Source: Bacteroidaceae bacterium
GTDB lineage: Bacteria; Bacteroidota; Bacteroidia; Bacteroidales; Bacteroidaceae
Assembly (NCBI GenBank): GCA_017619585.1
Contig: JAFZSA010000024.1
Span: forward strand, 1-64,000
Reading direction: 5' to 3'
Length of the DNA stretch: 64,000 nucleotides
Shown piece by piece: positions 52,852-60,715 of this stretch (position 1 is the first letter of the stretch; each line of letters starts with the position of its first letter). Under the pieces are notes generated by a model, which was not told where the DNA came from, did no database searches, and was given only the letters and a program-made list of their open reading frames with translations. Made by a program: the position numbers and the translations under genes.

Positions 52852-55005
52852 TCACTTTTCAATTTCCTTAATCAGGTTATCAGCCTTGCCCCATTTATCA
52901 ATAATGAAAAGAACGAAGCGGATGTCAACACCTATGCATCGCTGCAGAGAACTATTGAAACTGATATCGCCCGACATAGCCTCCCAGTTACCATCGAAGG
53001 CCAAGCCAATGAGTTCACCCTTGCCATTGAACATAGGACTGCCTGAGTTACCACCTGTGATATCGTTGTTGGAAATAAAGCAGAGGTGCATGTCGTGGGT
53101 GTTCTTGTCGGCATACCTGCCCCACTTGCCCTTCTGCATCAGTTTGACGATATCATCCTCCAGTTTATAATCCTCTATCTCTGCCTGCTTAGCAGCCTTG
53201 TCCAACAGGCTCTGGGCATTGGTATAATACTGGAAATGCTGACCCTGAGCCGTGTAGTCCTGAATGAATCCGTAGGACATACGCATTGTGAAGTTGGCAT
53301 CGCTGTAGTGAGGGGTCTCCTGATCCATCTCCAGCAGAGCCTGAGTCAGCATACGCTCGTTGTATTTGATGATATTATTGTTATTGCGCTGTCTCCGATA
53401 AAGCTTCTGTGATATTTCAGGAACCTCCTCAGACAATCTCAGAACAGGATCCTTCTCGCGAAGCGTGCTGTCTGCCAGCAGCTTGTCGATACAAGAGACA
53501 TCCTTACAGATGGTCTTACTGAAGATATCATGGGCAAAAGCCTTACAGTCGCCATTGTAGAGGCTGTCTATCTCCTTGTAGCAAGAAGGCCAGTACTTCT
53601 TGTCTGTCACCTGCTCGCGATAGTTCTGCAAGAGAGCAGCTGTGGTAGCCTCATCAAGTTCCGCATCATAGTCCTTGAAGAAAGACTGCAAGCCCTCGCG
53701 GACAACAGCAATCTGGGCAGAATCAGCATCCTGAGCCATACGGCAGAGTCTGCTACCAACAAGACCTATCTCTATACCCCTGTTGAACGTTTCGTTATAG
53801 AAACCCTGGGCATAGATATCATTCCTACGGTTGGCATACGCCTGCTGCAGTTTCACAAAAACGGAATCAAAACGCAACTTCAGGTCCTCTCTGCCACTAT
53901 ACCACTGACGTATCTGCTGCTCCAGTTGCTGCTTCTGTGCAATGACACCCAGATCGGCAATGGCTTTATTCATACCTATGGAGTTCTTCCAGTAGTTACT
54001 GCTACTGGCCCACTTGCTGGCATACTTGATAGCCACAGCACGATCAGCATCCATGAATTTCTTCCAGACCTCCTGCTTCTTGCCACGAACCTGAATAGTA
54101 CTTACATTACGTGCATTCACACGTTCGTCGATACCCCAAGAACTGAGATACCTGCTGGTGCTGCCAGGATATCCCACTGTCATGCAATAGTCACCTGGCT
54201 GATAGCCATCCATACACACCTTGGCATAACGCTTGGGATGGAGAGGCTTGTTATTGGGACTGTAGTCAGCAGGCTCGCCATTCTCATCAGCATAGATACG
54301 GAAGACACTGAAGTCGCAGGTCTGACGGGGCCACATCCAGTTGTCCGTGTCGCCTCCGAACTTACCCAAGGTGTTGGTGGCTGTGAAGACCAGTCGGATA
54401 TCACGGTATACCTTATATATACTAACATAATATGCATTGCCCCCATAGAAACTCTTCACCTGACAGTCCATACCAGGGTTAGACTTCTCGTAATCCTTCT
54501 CTATAGCATTGCAGATGCTGTCTATATTCCTCTTGTCAAGTAAACGAGGTTCAACATTGGGATTAGCACGATAGATACTGTCAAGCGTCAGCATAACACG
54601 GGTGCTACACTCCTCGGTCCGCTGCAGGAAACGTACAAAGAGTCCTTCTGCCGGTCGCTCCTCAGCATAGGAATGAGCCACAAAGCCATTCTTGAGGATA
54701 TCATCCTCGGGGGTGGAAAGCTTCTGGATAGCTCCGTATCCGCAATGATGATTGGTGAAGACCAAGCCGTTGGGGCTTACCACTACGCCAGAGCAGAAGT
54801 CACCAAAGTCAACCACAGCATCCTTCAGGCTGACACCATCAGGGTTATATAGTTCACGAGGCGTGAGTTGCAAACCCAGTTCCTTCATAGCCTGAGCGGT
54901 CTTCTCGTCTATTTTATTGAGCATCCACATGCCTTCGTCTGCTTTTGCGTTGTCAACGCAAAATACAAAACTCAGGAAAGTTATTAAAAACGAGAGTTTC
55001 TTCAT
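52852..55005 (-). CDS. S46 family dipeptidyl-peptidase, DPP7-type
   Basis: 717 aa, normal length for DPP7/DPP11. The signal peptide ends near ADEG (MKKLSFLITFLSFVFCVDNA). The catalytic triad can be placed: His in FTNHHCGYGA, Asp in GDTDNWMWPRQTCDF, and Ser in ITGGNSGSPMFNG. Specificity: residue about 672 in AFDGNWEAMSGD is Gly, as in DPP7, which cuts after hydrophobic P1 residues; DPP11 has Arg there. It removes dipeptides from N-termini in the periplasm, as part of peptide nutrition. It starts 20 nt after the helicase stop on the same strand, so the two may be cotranscribed. Confidence 0.9.
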   Translation of the reverse strand: MKKLSFLITFLSFVFCVDNAKADEGMWMLNKIDEKTAQAMKELGLQLTPRELYNPDGVSLKDAVVDFGDFCSGVVVSPNGLVFTNHHCGYGAIQKLSTPEDDILKNGFVAHSYAEERPAEGLFVRFLQRTEECSTRVMLTLDSIYRANPNVEPRLLDKRNIDSICNAIEKDYEKSNPGMDCQVKSFYGGNAYYVSIYKVYRDIRLVFTATNTLGKFGGDTDNWMWPRQTCDFSVFRIYADENGEPADYSPNNKPLHPKRYAKVCMDGYQPGDYCMTVGYPGSTSRYLSSWGIDERVNARNVSTIQVRGKKQEVWKKFMDADRAVAIKYASKWASSSNYWKNSIGMNKAIADLGVIAQKQQLEQQIRQWYSGREDLKLRFDSVFVKLQQAYANRRNDIYAQGFYNETFNRGIEIGLVGSRLCRMAQDADSAQIAVVREGLQSFFKDYDAELDEATTAALLQNYREQVTDKKYWPSCYKEIDSLYNGDCKAFAHDIFSKTICKDVSCIDKLLADSTLREKDPVLRLSEEVPEISQKLYRRQRNNNNIIKYNERMLTQALLEMDQETPHYSDANFTMRMSYGFIQDYTAQGQHFQYYTNAQSLLDKAAKQAEIEDYKLEDDIVKLMQKGKWGRYADKNTHDMHLCFISNNDITGGNSGSPMFNGKGELIGLAFDGNWEAMSGDISFNSSLQRCIGVDIRFVLFIIDKWGKADNLIKEIEK

Positions 55006-55025
55006 ATTATTTCAATTTAAACCTT

Positions 55026-56933
55026 TTATTTCTTTTTTGGCCTACGTCTTGCCCAGCCTTCTTCGGGGTGAAGGAACTGCATCCAGTCAGCTTTCTCAAA
55101 CTTCTTGGTGCTAGAGGACTTTTCTTGCTTTCGTCTTTCTTCTCCCTTCCTGCTGGCTTTTTTCTCCCCTCCTTTGGAGGGGCTGGGAGAGGCTTTTCTC
55201 TTGCCCCTTTTCTCCCCTCTCTCGGAGGGGCTGGGGGAGGCTTTTGGTTCACTCCTATCCACCACTACGCTACGCCCTTTGATGGTCACACCATGCTTCA
55301 TGGATTTGATCACACGGTCGGCATCTTCATTCTTCACCTCGACAAAGGCAAAGCTCTTCATGAGGTCAATACGACCAATCTCAACTTTATCGCCCTTGAC
55401 ATTGCTGTTGATGAGACCCATTATCTCACGAGCGTACATCTTATCTATCTTGCCCACATTCAGGAAGAGACGTGTATAACCCTCTTCTGGAGTGTGGTCA
55501 TTCCCCCTTCGGGAATTCTTCCCCTCCCCTCGGGGAGGCTGGGAGGGGGTCTCCTCTATTTCCGGTGCATTGGCGTAATATTGCAGGAAACGACCGAACT
55601 CACGGCTCAGGACACGCTTGATAAGGTCGTCCTTATCCAACCACGCCCAACGCTTCTGCACCTCGTCCATAAAAGGAGCTATCTCCTCTTCGTCCACCTC
55701 AACACGTTCTATATCATCTATCACATGATAAAGCTGCTTGCTGCAAATCTCGCGAGGCTCAGGAAGGGTACCTTTTTCGAACTGCTTCTGAATCACCTTC
55801 TCTACCTGACGGATACGACTCTTCTCGCGCAGATTGACAATACAGATACTGGTCCCCTTCTTGCCGGCACGACCCGTACGACCGCTACGATGGGTATAGT
55901 TCTCTACATCATCGGGCATACCGTAGTTGATGACATGCGTCAGGTCATCCACATCCAAGCCTCTGGCTGCCACATCCGTAGCCACCAGCAACTGTGTACG
56001 ATGTTTGCGGAACTTCTGCATGGTCAGGTCGCGCTGCTGCTGAGAGAGGTCGCCATGCAATGCATCAGCATTATAGCCATCACGAATCAGGTTGTCTGCC
56101 ACCTCCTGCGTCTCCATACGGGTACGGCAGAAGATAATGGCATAGATGCGGGGGTAGAAATCCACCACTCGCTTTAGGGCTAAGTACTTATCCTTGGCAT
56201 GCACCATATAATAGATATGGTTCACATGCTCGGCACCTTCATTACGGCTTCCCACCTGAATCTCGCGCTTCTCTTTCAGGTAATTCTGGGCAATGCGCTC
56301 TATCTCCTGACTCATAGTAGCGCTGAAGAGCAGGGTGCGGTGCCCCTCAGGAATACCCTCAAGGATAGCATCCAGTTCCTCCTGGAATCCCATGGAGAGC
56401 ATCTCGTCAGCCTCATCCAGCACCACGTACTGAATCTGCGAGAGGTCAGCAGCCCCACGTTTCATCAGATCCACCAAACGACCAGGTGTAGCAACAATAA
56501 TATCCACGCCCGCTTTTAAGGCACGAATCTGCGGTTCTATGTTGGCTCCACCATACACAGGCAGGATGGTTAGGTTAGGCAGATACTTACCAAAACCCTC
56601 CATGTCATCGGAGATTTGTATACAAAGCTCGCGTGTTGGACTCAGGATAACAACGGAAGGAGACCCCTCTCCGTCTCCCCTGAGGGGGAGTGATTTTAAG
56701 CCTTCCCCCGGGGAGGTTTGGTGGGGGTCAGACAGAATATGCAATAGCGGTAATCCGTATGCGGCTGTCTTACCCGTTCCAGTTTGGGCAAGGGCAACCA
56801 AGTCAGCACTCTCCTCTTTGTTCAGCAAAAAAGGAATCACGGCTTCCTGAACAGGCATAGGATGCTCATATCCCTGTTCCTCAATAGCTTGTAAGAGCTC
56901 TGCACAGAGCCCCAATTCTTTAAATGTACTCAT
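55026..56933 (-). CDS. DEAD-box RNA helicase with DbpA-like RNA-binding domain
   Basis: 635 aa from the ATG at 56933 (MSTFKELGLCAELL); a longer frame begins with MNCEL derived from an intergenic repeat. Motifs: AQTGTGKTAAYGLPLL (I), PTRELCIQI (Ia), TPGRLVDLM (Ib), VLDEADEML (II), LFSATMS (III), IIFCRTRMETQEV (IV), VATDVAARGLDV (V), HRSGRTGRAGKKG (VI). A DbpA-type domain (LFLNVGKIDKMYAREIMGLI) follows. Three insertions are encoded by GC-rich palindromes: about 56660-56730 (between motifs I and Ia), 55498-55556 (before the RNA-binding domain) and 55165-55250 (basic tail, SPSERGE/SPSKGGE). Motifs are intact, so the enzyme should work in ribosome assembly or RNA decay. Confidence 0.92.
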   Translation of the reverse strand: MSTFKELGLCAELLQAIEEQGYEHPMPVQEAVIPFLLNKEESADLVALAQTGTGKTAAYGLPLLHILSDPHQTSPGEGLKSLPLRGDGEGSPSVVILSPTRELCIQISDDMEGFGKYLPNLTILPVYGGANIEPQIRALKAGVDIIVATPGRLVDLMKRGAADLSQIQYVVLDEADEMLSMGFQEELDAILEGIPEGHRTLLFSATMSQEIERIAQNYLKEKREIQVGSRNEGAEHVNHIYYMVHAKDKYLALKRVVDFYPRIYAIIFCRTRMETQEVADNLIRDGYNADALHGDLSQQQRDLTMQKFRKHRTQLLVATDVAARGLDVDDLTHVINYGMPDDVENYTHRSGRTGRAGKKGTSICIVNLREKSRIRQVEKVIQKQFEKGTLPEPREICSKQLYHVIDDIERVEVDEEEIAPFMDEVQKRWAWLDKDDLIKRVLSREFGRFLQYYANAPEIEETPSQPPRGEGKNSRRGNDHTPEEGYTRLFLNVGKIDKMYAREIMGLINSNVKGDKVEIGRIDLMKSFAFVEVKNEDADRVIKSMKHGVTIKGRSVVVDRSEPKASPSPSERGEKRGKRKASPSPSKGGEKKASRKGEERRKQEKSSSTKKFEKADWMQFLHPEEGWARRRPKKK

Positions 56934-56942
56934 AATCGGGGG

Positions 56943-56950
56943 CAAAGGTA
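56943..56950 (-). promoter_or_regulatory. -7 element close to the helicase start
   Basis: TACCTTTG on the minus strand matches the Bacteroidetes -7 box and ends 10 nt before the preferred ATG, implying a leader of only a few nucleotides. An ATTG 21 nt upstream comes from the TTCACAATTCATAATT repeat. Confidence 0.45.
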
Positions 56951-57027
56951 GTAATTTTAATTCACAATTCACAATTCATAATTCATAATTGAGATACTAA
57001 TTCTCAATATTCAACAGTTTAGAGAAA

Positions 57028-57060
57028 ATGTTCAATGCTCAATGTTCAATGTTCAATGTT
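57028..57060. repeat. AATGTTCAATG tandem repeat upstream of the patatin gene
   Basis: Several copies of the 7-10 bp unit TTCAATG, identical to the units found inside ugd, the NusG-like gene and the giant peptidase gene. Here it is intergenic and followed by a TATTTTTG -7-like box at 57067-57074. Confidence 0.8.
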
Positions 57061-57079
57061 TTTACGTATTTTTGCAGTC

Positions 57080-57919
57080 ATGAAAAAAGGATTGGTATTA
57101 GAAGGCGGGGGCATGCGGGCACTTTTCAGCGCAGGCGTCACCGATGTGATGATGGAGAACAACATCCAGTTCGATGGACTGATTGGTGTCTCTGCAGGAG
57201 CGACATTCGGGTGTAACTACAAATCAGGACAGATAGGTCGTGCCTTACGCTATAACATTGCCTTTAAGGATGATCCCAGGTATATGAGCTGGCGTTCGTT
57301 TTGGAAGACTGGCGATCTGGTAGGTGCTGAGTTCAGCTACCATGTTCTACCCACAGAGCTGGATATCTTCGACAACGAGGCTTTCCGTCAGAATCCCATG
57401 GAGTTCCATATTGTATGCACCGATGCAGAGACAGGTGAACCCGTCTATAAGCAGTTGGATGATATGGATAGCGAGGGGCTCGACTGGATTCGCGCTTCTG
57501 CTTCTATGCCCATTGTCTCAAGGCCTGTACCCCTGGAAGGAAGGAAGCTTTTGGACGGTGGAATCGTCAATTCTATTCCCCTGAAGCATTTTCAGGAGCT
57601 GGGCTACGAACGCAACATTGTGGTGCTGACCCAACCCAAAGGTTTCTTCAAGAAACGTACCAAACTGATGCCGCTCTTCCACCTGACCATGCGCAAATAC
57701 CCAGCCATCATAAAGGCTATGGGGCGACGCCATCTGATGTACAACGAGCAGCTCCGTTACTTAGCAGAACAGGAGAAGAAGGGCAACGTCCTGCTCATCT
57801 ACCCAGAGAACACCCTTCCCATCGGTCGTACAGAACAGAACGAAAAGAAAATGAGAATGGTCTATCAAATGGGAAGAAAGTGCGCTGAGGATAATTTGAA
57901 AAGAATTAAAGAGTTTTAA
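57080..57919 (+). CDS. patatin-like phospholipase
   Basis: 279 aa from the ATG at 57080, where MKKGLVLEGGGMRALFSAG begins with the oxyanion-hole glycine motif at its normal distance; the 15 codons upstream come from a repeat. The nucleophile Ser lies in GVSAG (about residues 42-46) and the partner Asp in LLDGGIVNSIPL (D-G-G). It has the size and layout of bacterial YlbK/RssA-like patatins, predicted to release fatty acids from phospholipids, cytoplasmic because no signal peptide is present. A -7-like TATTTTTG ends 6 nt before the ATG, so the transcript may be leaderless. Confidence 0.85.
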   Translation: MKKGLVLEGGGMRALFSAGVTDVMMENNIQFDGLIGVSAGATFGCNYKSGQIGRALRYNIAFKDDPRYMSWRSFWKTGDLVGAEFSYHVLPTELDIFDNEAFRQNPMEFHIVCTDAETGEPVYKQLDDMDSEGLDWIRASASMPIVSRPVPLEGRKLLDGGIVNSIPLKHFQELGYERNIVVLTQPKGFFKKRTKLMPLFHLTMRKYPAIIKAMGRRHLMYNEQLRYLAEQEKKGNVLLIYPENTLPIGRTEQNEKKMRMVYQMGRKCAEDNLKRIKEF

Positions 57920-58405
57920 CAAAAACCGATAAAACCCTTGTCTGTGCTGCATGCTCTTCGAGCAACAATCTATAGGTATTAGCTAAAGTTCTGTTTTAAG
58001 GCAAGCTTAAACAATTCTTTAACTAACACCCATAGATAGCCTACGGCTTAGCAGCCCAGTCAAGAAAGGACCCCGCCCTATGGGCTAGAAAACATTTCCC
58101 AGAGGGGAAAAGGTTAGCGGTTAGCGAAAGACCCCCTACCCCCCCCTGTGGGGAATAAAGTTATCGTTATCGTTGACTTTATCGTAAAAAGGTTTTCTTG
58201 GTTTTTCTTTTTGAAAGCTTTGATATCTGAAAGATATGTTATGGTATTGACAGGGAGATGGTGGAAGCCTGCTTACAACCAGATTCATGGCAATAGCAGA
58301 ACAAAGGCACAAAAGTGCCAAAGCTTGCAAAAAGTGGTTTTTAAGGTTTTTATTATACTTCTGCGAATATCTGCGATTTCTGCGTGACATTTAAAAATAT
58401 AAATT
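57920..58405. repeat. gene-free repeat mosaic with a copy of the 170-bp imperfect palindrome
   Basis: 57920-58090 repeats, with substitutions, the element at 40808-40984 in the same orientation. It is followed by GGTTAGCGGTTAGCGAAAG, a CCCCCTGTGGGG-type palindrome and, at 58360-58390, an inverted copy of the GCAGATATTCGCAGAAG element. No gene seen. Confidence 0.7.
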
Positions 58406-59353
58406 ATGAATTGTGAACTAAGAAAAGTGGTAGGTGTGGGAGAAACCATTTTGGACATTCTCTTTAAGAATAATCAGCCGGCAGCTGCTGTACCTGGCGG
58501 CAGCAGTTTCAATAGCATCATCAGTGTGGGAAGGGCCGGTGTCCCCTGCGCTTTTGTAGGCTATACCGGAGCAGATGTGGTGGGACAGCAAACCGTGGAT
58601 TTTATGCACAAAAATGGCGTATCCACCGAATTTTTCTTAGTAAAGGAAGAAGAGAAAAGTGCTATTAGCCTAGCCTTCCTGAACGAAAACGGAGATGCCA
58701 ACTACGCCTTCTACAAACAACCGCCTTTCACCCCAGAAGGTTGGAAAGCCCCAACCCTGGCAGCAGGCGATATTCTGCTCTACAGTTCCTATTACGCTGT
58801 TTGCAAGGGCACACGCCCCATGATAACAAAGTTATTGGAGGAAGCCAACAAGGTAGGTGCTATTGTGTACTATGATCTGAACTTCCGTCGTAGCCACGCT
58901 CACGAGTTGGAAGCCCTAAGACCCGCTATCCTGGGCAACTTCAGTCAAAGCAGTATAGTAAGAGGTAGTGCTGACGACTTCGAGATTATGTATGGCACCC
59001 GCGATGCCAGCCTCATCTACCAACAACACATAAAGGATTCATGCCCCATCTTTATCTGTACCGCAGGAGCAGGACAGATTAATGTGTGCACACCAACGAG
59101 AAGCTACACTTTCCTGGCTCCACGGATTGAGAATGTAGTCAGCACGGTAGGAGCAGGCGACAGTTTCAATGCCGGCTTCACCTGTGCCCTTATCTGGATG
59201 GGAATAACAAAAGAAATGCTCCCCAACCTGTCTGAGGAGCAATGGAAAAAACTTATAGATATTGCCTGCCAATTTGCCGGCAATGCCTGTCAGAGTAAGG
59301 AAAACTACGTTAACGAGGGGTTTCACCCCGAGGAGAGAGGTTATTGGTTATAG
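58406..59353 (+). CDS. PfkB-family sugar kinase (fructokinase-like)
   Basis: 315 aa. The ribokinase fold is shown by VPGGSSFNSIISVGRAGVPC (about residues 31-50), FVGYTGADVVGQQTVDFM, YYDLNFRRSH and the signature STVGAGDSFNAGFTCALIW (about 247-265), which includes the catalytic Asp. It probably phosphorylates fructose or a related sugar. The first five residues (MNCEL) and the start codon lie inside an ATGAATTGTGAACTA repeat, and the last residues (ERGYWL) are encoded in a GGTTATTGG repeat. The ends of the gene have therefore been shaped by repeats. It converges on the regulator gene at 59451. Confidence 0.88.
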   Translation: MNCELRKVVGVGETILDILFKNNQPAAAVPGGSSFNSIISVGRAGVPCAFVGYTGADVVGQQTVDFMHKNGVSTEFFLVKEEEKSAISLAFLNENGDANYAFYKQPPFTPEGWKAPTLAAGDILLYSSYYAVCKGTRPMITKLLEEANKVGAIVYYDLNFRRSHAHELEALRPAILGNFSQSSIVRGSADDFEIMYGTRDASLIYQQHIKDSCPIFICTAGAGQINVCTPTRSYTFLAPRIENVVSTVGAGDSFNAGFTCALIWMGITKEMLPNLSEEQWKKLIDIACQFAGNACQSKENYVNEGFHPEERGYWL

Positions 59354-59450
59354 GTTATTGGTTATTGACGATAGTCTCTAGACGTTAGACCTTAGTAGTT
59401 TTCGCTTAAAAAGGTAATTTCAATAACCTATAAACAATAACCTATAACCA
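59339..59450. repeat. inverted repeat between convergent genes
   Basis: GGTTATAGGTTATTG at about 59347-59361 and CAATAACCTATAACC at about 59436-59450 are exact complements. Extra units of the same 7-bp motif make imperfect tandem arrays in both arms. It may act as a bidirectional terminator for the kinase and regulator genes. Confidence 0.7.
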
Positions 59451-60425
59451 TTAAATAGCTATTTCATCCAAACTTACCAACCCATTCACCAAAGCGTAGA
59501 TGGTGAGAGCAGCAGGACTATGGATCTGCAGTTTACGACTGATATTCCTACGATGCGTCATAACCGTATTTACTGATATGAACAACGCATCGGCAATCTC
59601 CTTGTTGGAAAGGCCCTTGGCTACCTGCACCACGATATCCTTCTCGCGTTCGCTGAGATCGTTGGATGATGAAGCATTCTTATCATCATCCTCCTCTTCG
59701 CTCTCAACTTCTGTACCACCTGCCTGACGAACCTTGAACTCCAACCTGCGCACACACTCGGCAAAGAGCGTATCCTCCATGTGGCAATGGGTAAGCAAAT
59801 CCTCTTCCGTCATAAAGATGTCCATCAGCACCTCGCCCATCAGCTGGGCAGCACTATCATTGGGATAGTACTTGATGATGATGTTCTTCAGTTCCGCAAT
59901 ACTCTTTTCCAAGGAAGCATGATTATCCTCGTGCTGACGGACAACCACATCAAATGTCTCGCTCCCCACCTTGCCGTTCAAGAGATTCTCTACAAAGGGG
60001 TGCACATGAGAATCCTCGTATTCCATATGACGACCTACCTCGGCAGCGTATTCATCATAGAATTTGAGTATCAGCAGGGCTATCTGGTTAGAGGAAGAAC
60101 AATCAATAGCCTCCAGCAACTTACGACGGATATTAGGCAGACGGAAGTCCACAAAATAGGTGTGCGAATTCTTGAGGTAACGCATCAGGCAGGGCAGGCT
60201 GATTTGCTCCACCATCTCGTTGATATGCGCATGAGCCGCATCCTTTACGTAGTTCACCACCGTCAGGAAGGTGGTTACATCTACACCGGCAGCCTTACAG
60301 GTTTCGCCAACCGTCTTGTTTCCAAATCCCAAGGTGATACCAAAACGCCCCAGCATCTGCAACATGCGGTAATCATCGCTGATTACATCGCTCATGGGGT
60401 CCATTTCGTGATATTTCTCTGTCAT
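59451..60425 (-). CDS. hemerythrin-domain LuxR-type regulator
   Basis: 324 aa. The N-terminus is a DUF542/ScdA-N-like domain (about residues 14-70, MLGRFGITLGFGNKTVGETC). It is followed by a hemerythrin-like helical bundle (about 85-235) with the expected His/Glu ligands in HINEM, HTYFVDFRLP, HMEYEDSHVHPF, HEDNHASLEK and HCHMED. An acidic linker leads to a LuxR/GerE helix-turn-helix at 255-320 (LSEREKDIVVQVAKGLSNKE...VNTVMTHRRNISRKLQIHSP). This is a YtfE/RIC-like di-iron module fused to a DNA-binding domain, suggesting sensing of oxygen, NO or iron. It is divergent from a porin/imelysin/di-heme cluster that it may control. Confidence 0.85.
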   Translation of the reverse strand: MTEKYHEMDPMSDVISDDYRMLQMLGRFGITLGFGNKTVGETCKAAGVDVTTFLTVVNYVKDAAHAHINEMVEQISLPCLMRYLKNSHTYFVDFRLPNIRRKLLEAIDCSSSNQIALLILKFYDEYAAEVGRHMEYEDSHVHPFVENLLNGKVGSETFDVVVRQHEDNHASLEKSIAELKNIIIKYYPNDSAAQLMGEVLMDIFMTEEDLLTHCHMEDTLFAECVRRLEFKVRQAGGTEVESEEEDDDKNASSSNDLSEREKDIVVQVAKGLSNKEIADALFISVNTVMTHRRNISRKLQIHSPAALTIYALVNGLVSLDEIAI

Positions 60426-60446
60426 TGTCTTTTATGTTTTCTGCTG

Positions 60447-60454
60447 CAAAGGTA
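60447..60454 (-). promoter_or_regulatory. -7 element for the hemerythrin-LuxR gene
   Basis: TACCTTTG followed by CAG on the minus strand, 22 nt before the ATG at 60425. It fits the Bacteroidetes -7 box; no clear TTTG was found at 19-21 nt upstream. Confidence 0.45.
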
Positions 60455-60679
60455 CAACAAAGTTCAAAACCAACGTCATTATTTGACAAGTTGTCTTATT
60501 CCAAAGACCTAAAATCATCAAAAGTGGGTATTGGTAAGACGGTAGGAACCAATAACTACACATAATTATTATGTTAGCATTGAAACCACCCTCTTTTCAT
60601 CAAAAATGAGTAACGATGGGCTTGAGAAGCATCAGCAATTTCATAGAATTTGTGTATTGCGAGACCCAGAAACACACCG

Positions 60680-60687
60680 TACCTTTG
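60680..60687 (+). promoter_or_regulatory. -7 element for the porin operon
   Basis: TACCTTTGCAC, a full TAnnTTTG match, 28 nt before the ATG at 60716. An ATTG (close to the -33 TTTG) lies 20 nt upstream. Confidence 0.5.
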
Positions 60688-60715
60688 CACCCGGAAAACA
60701 AAACACATTTGCACG

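Noticed and set aside
53530..54543. 337-codon plus-strand frame
   Set aside because: Antisense to the S46 peptidase gene, whose catalytic motifs are unmistakable.
54945..56177. 410-codon plus-strand frame
   Set aside because: Antisense to the DEAD-box helicase gene, and partly composed of the GC-rich repeats.
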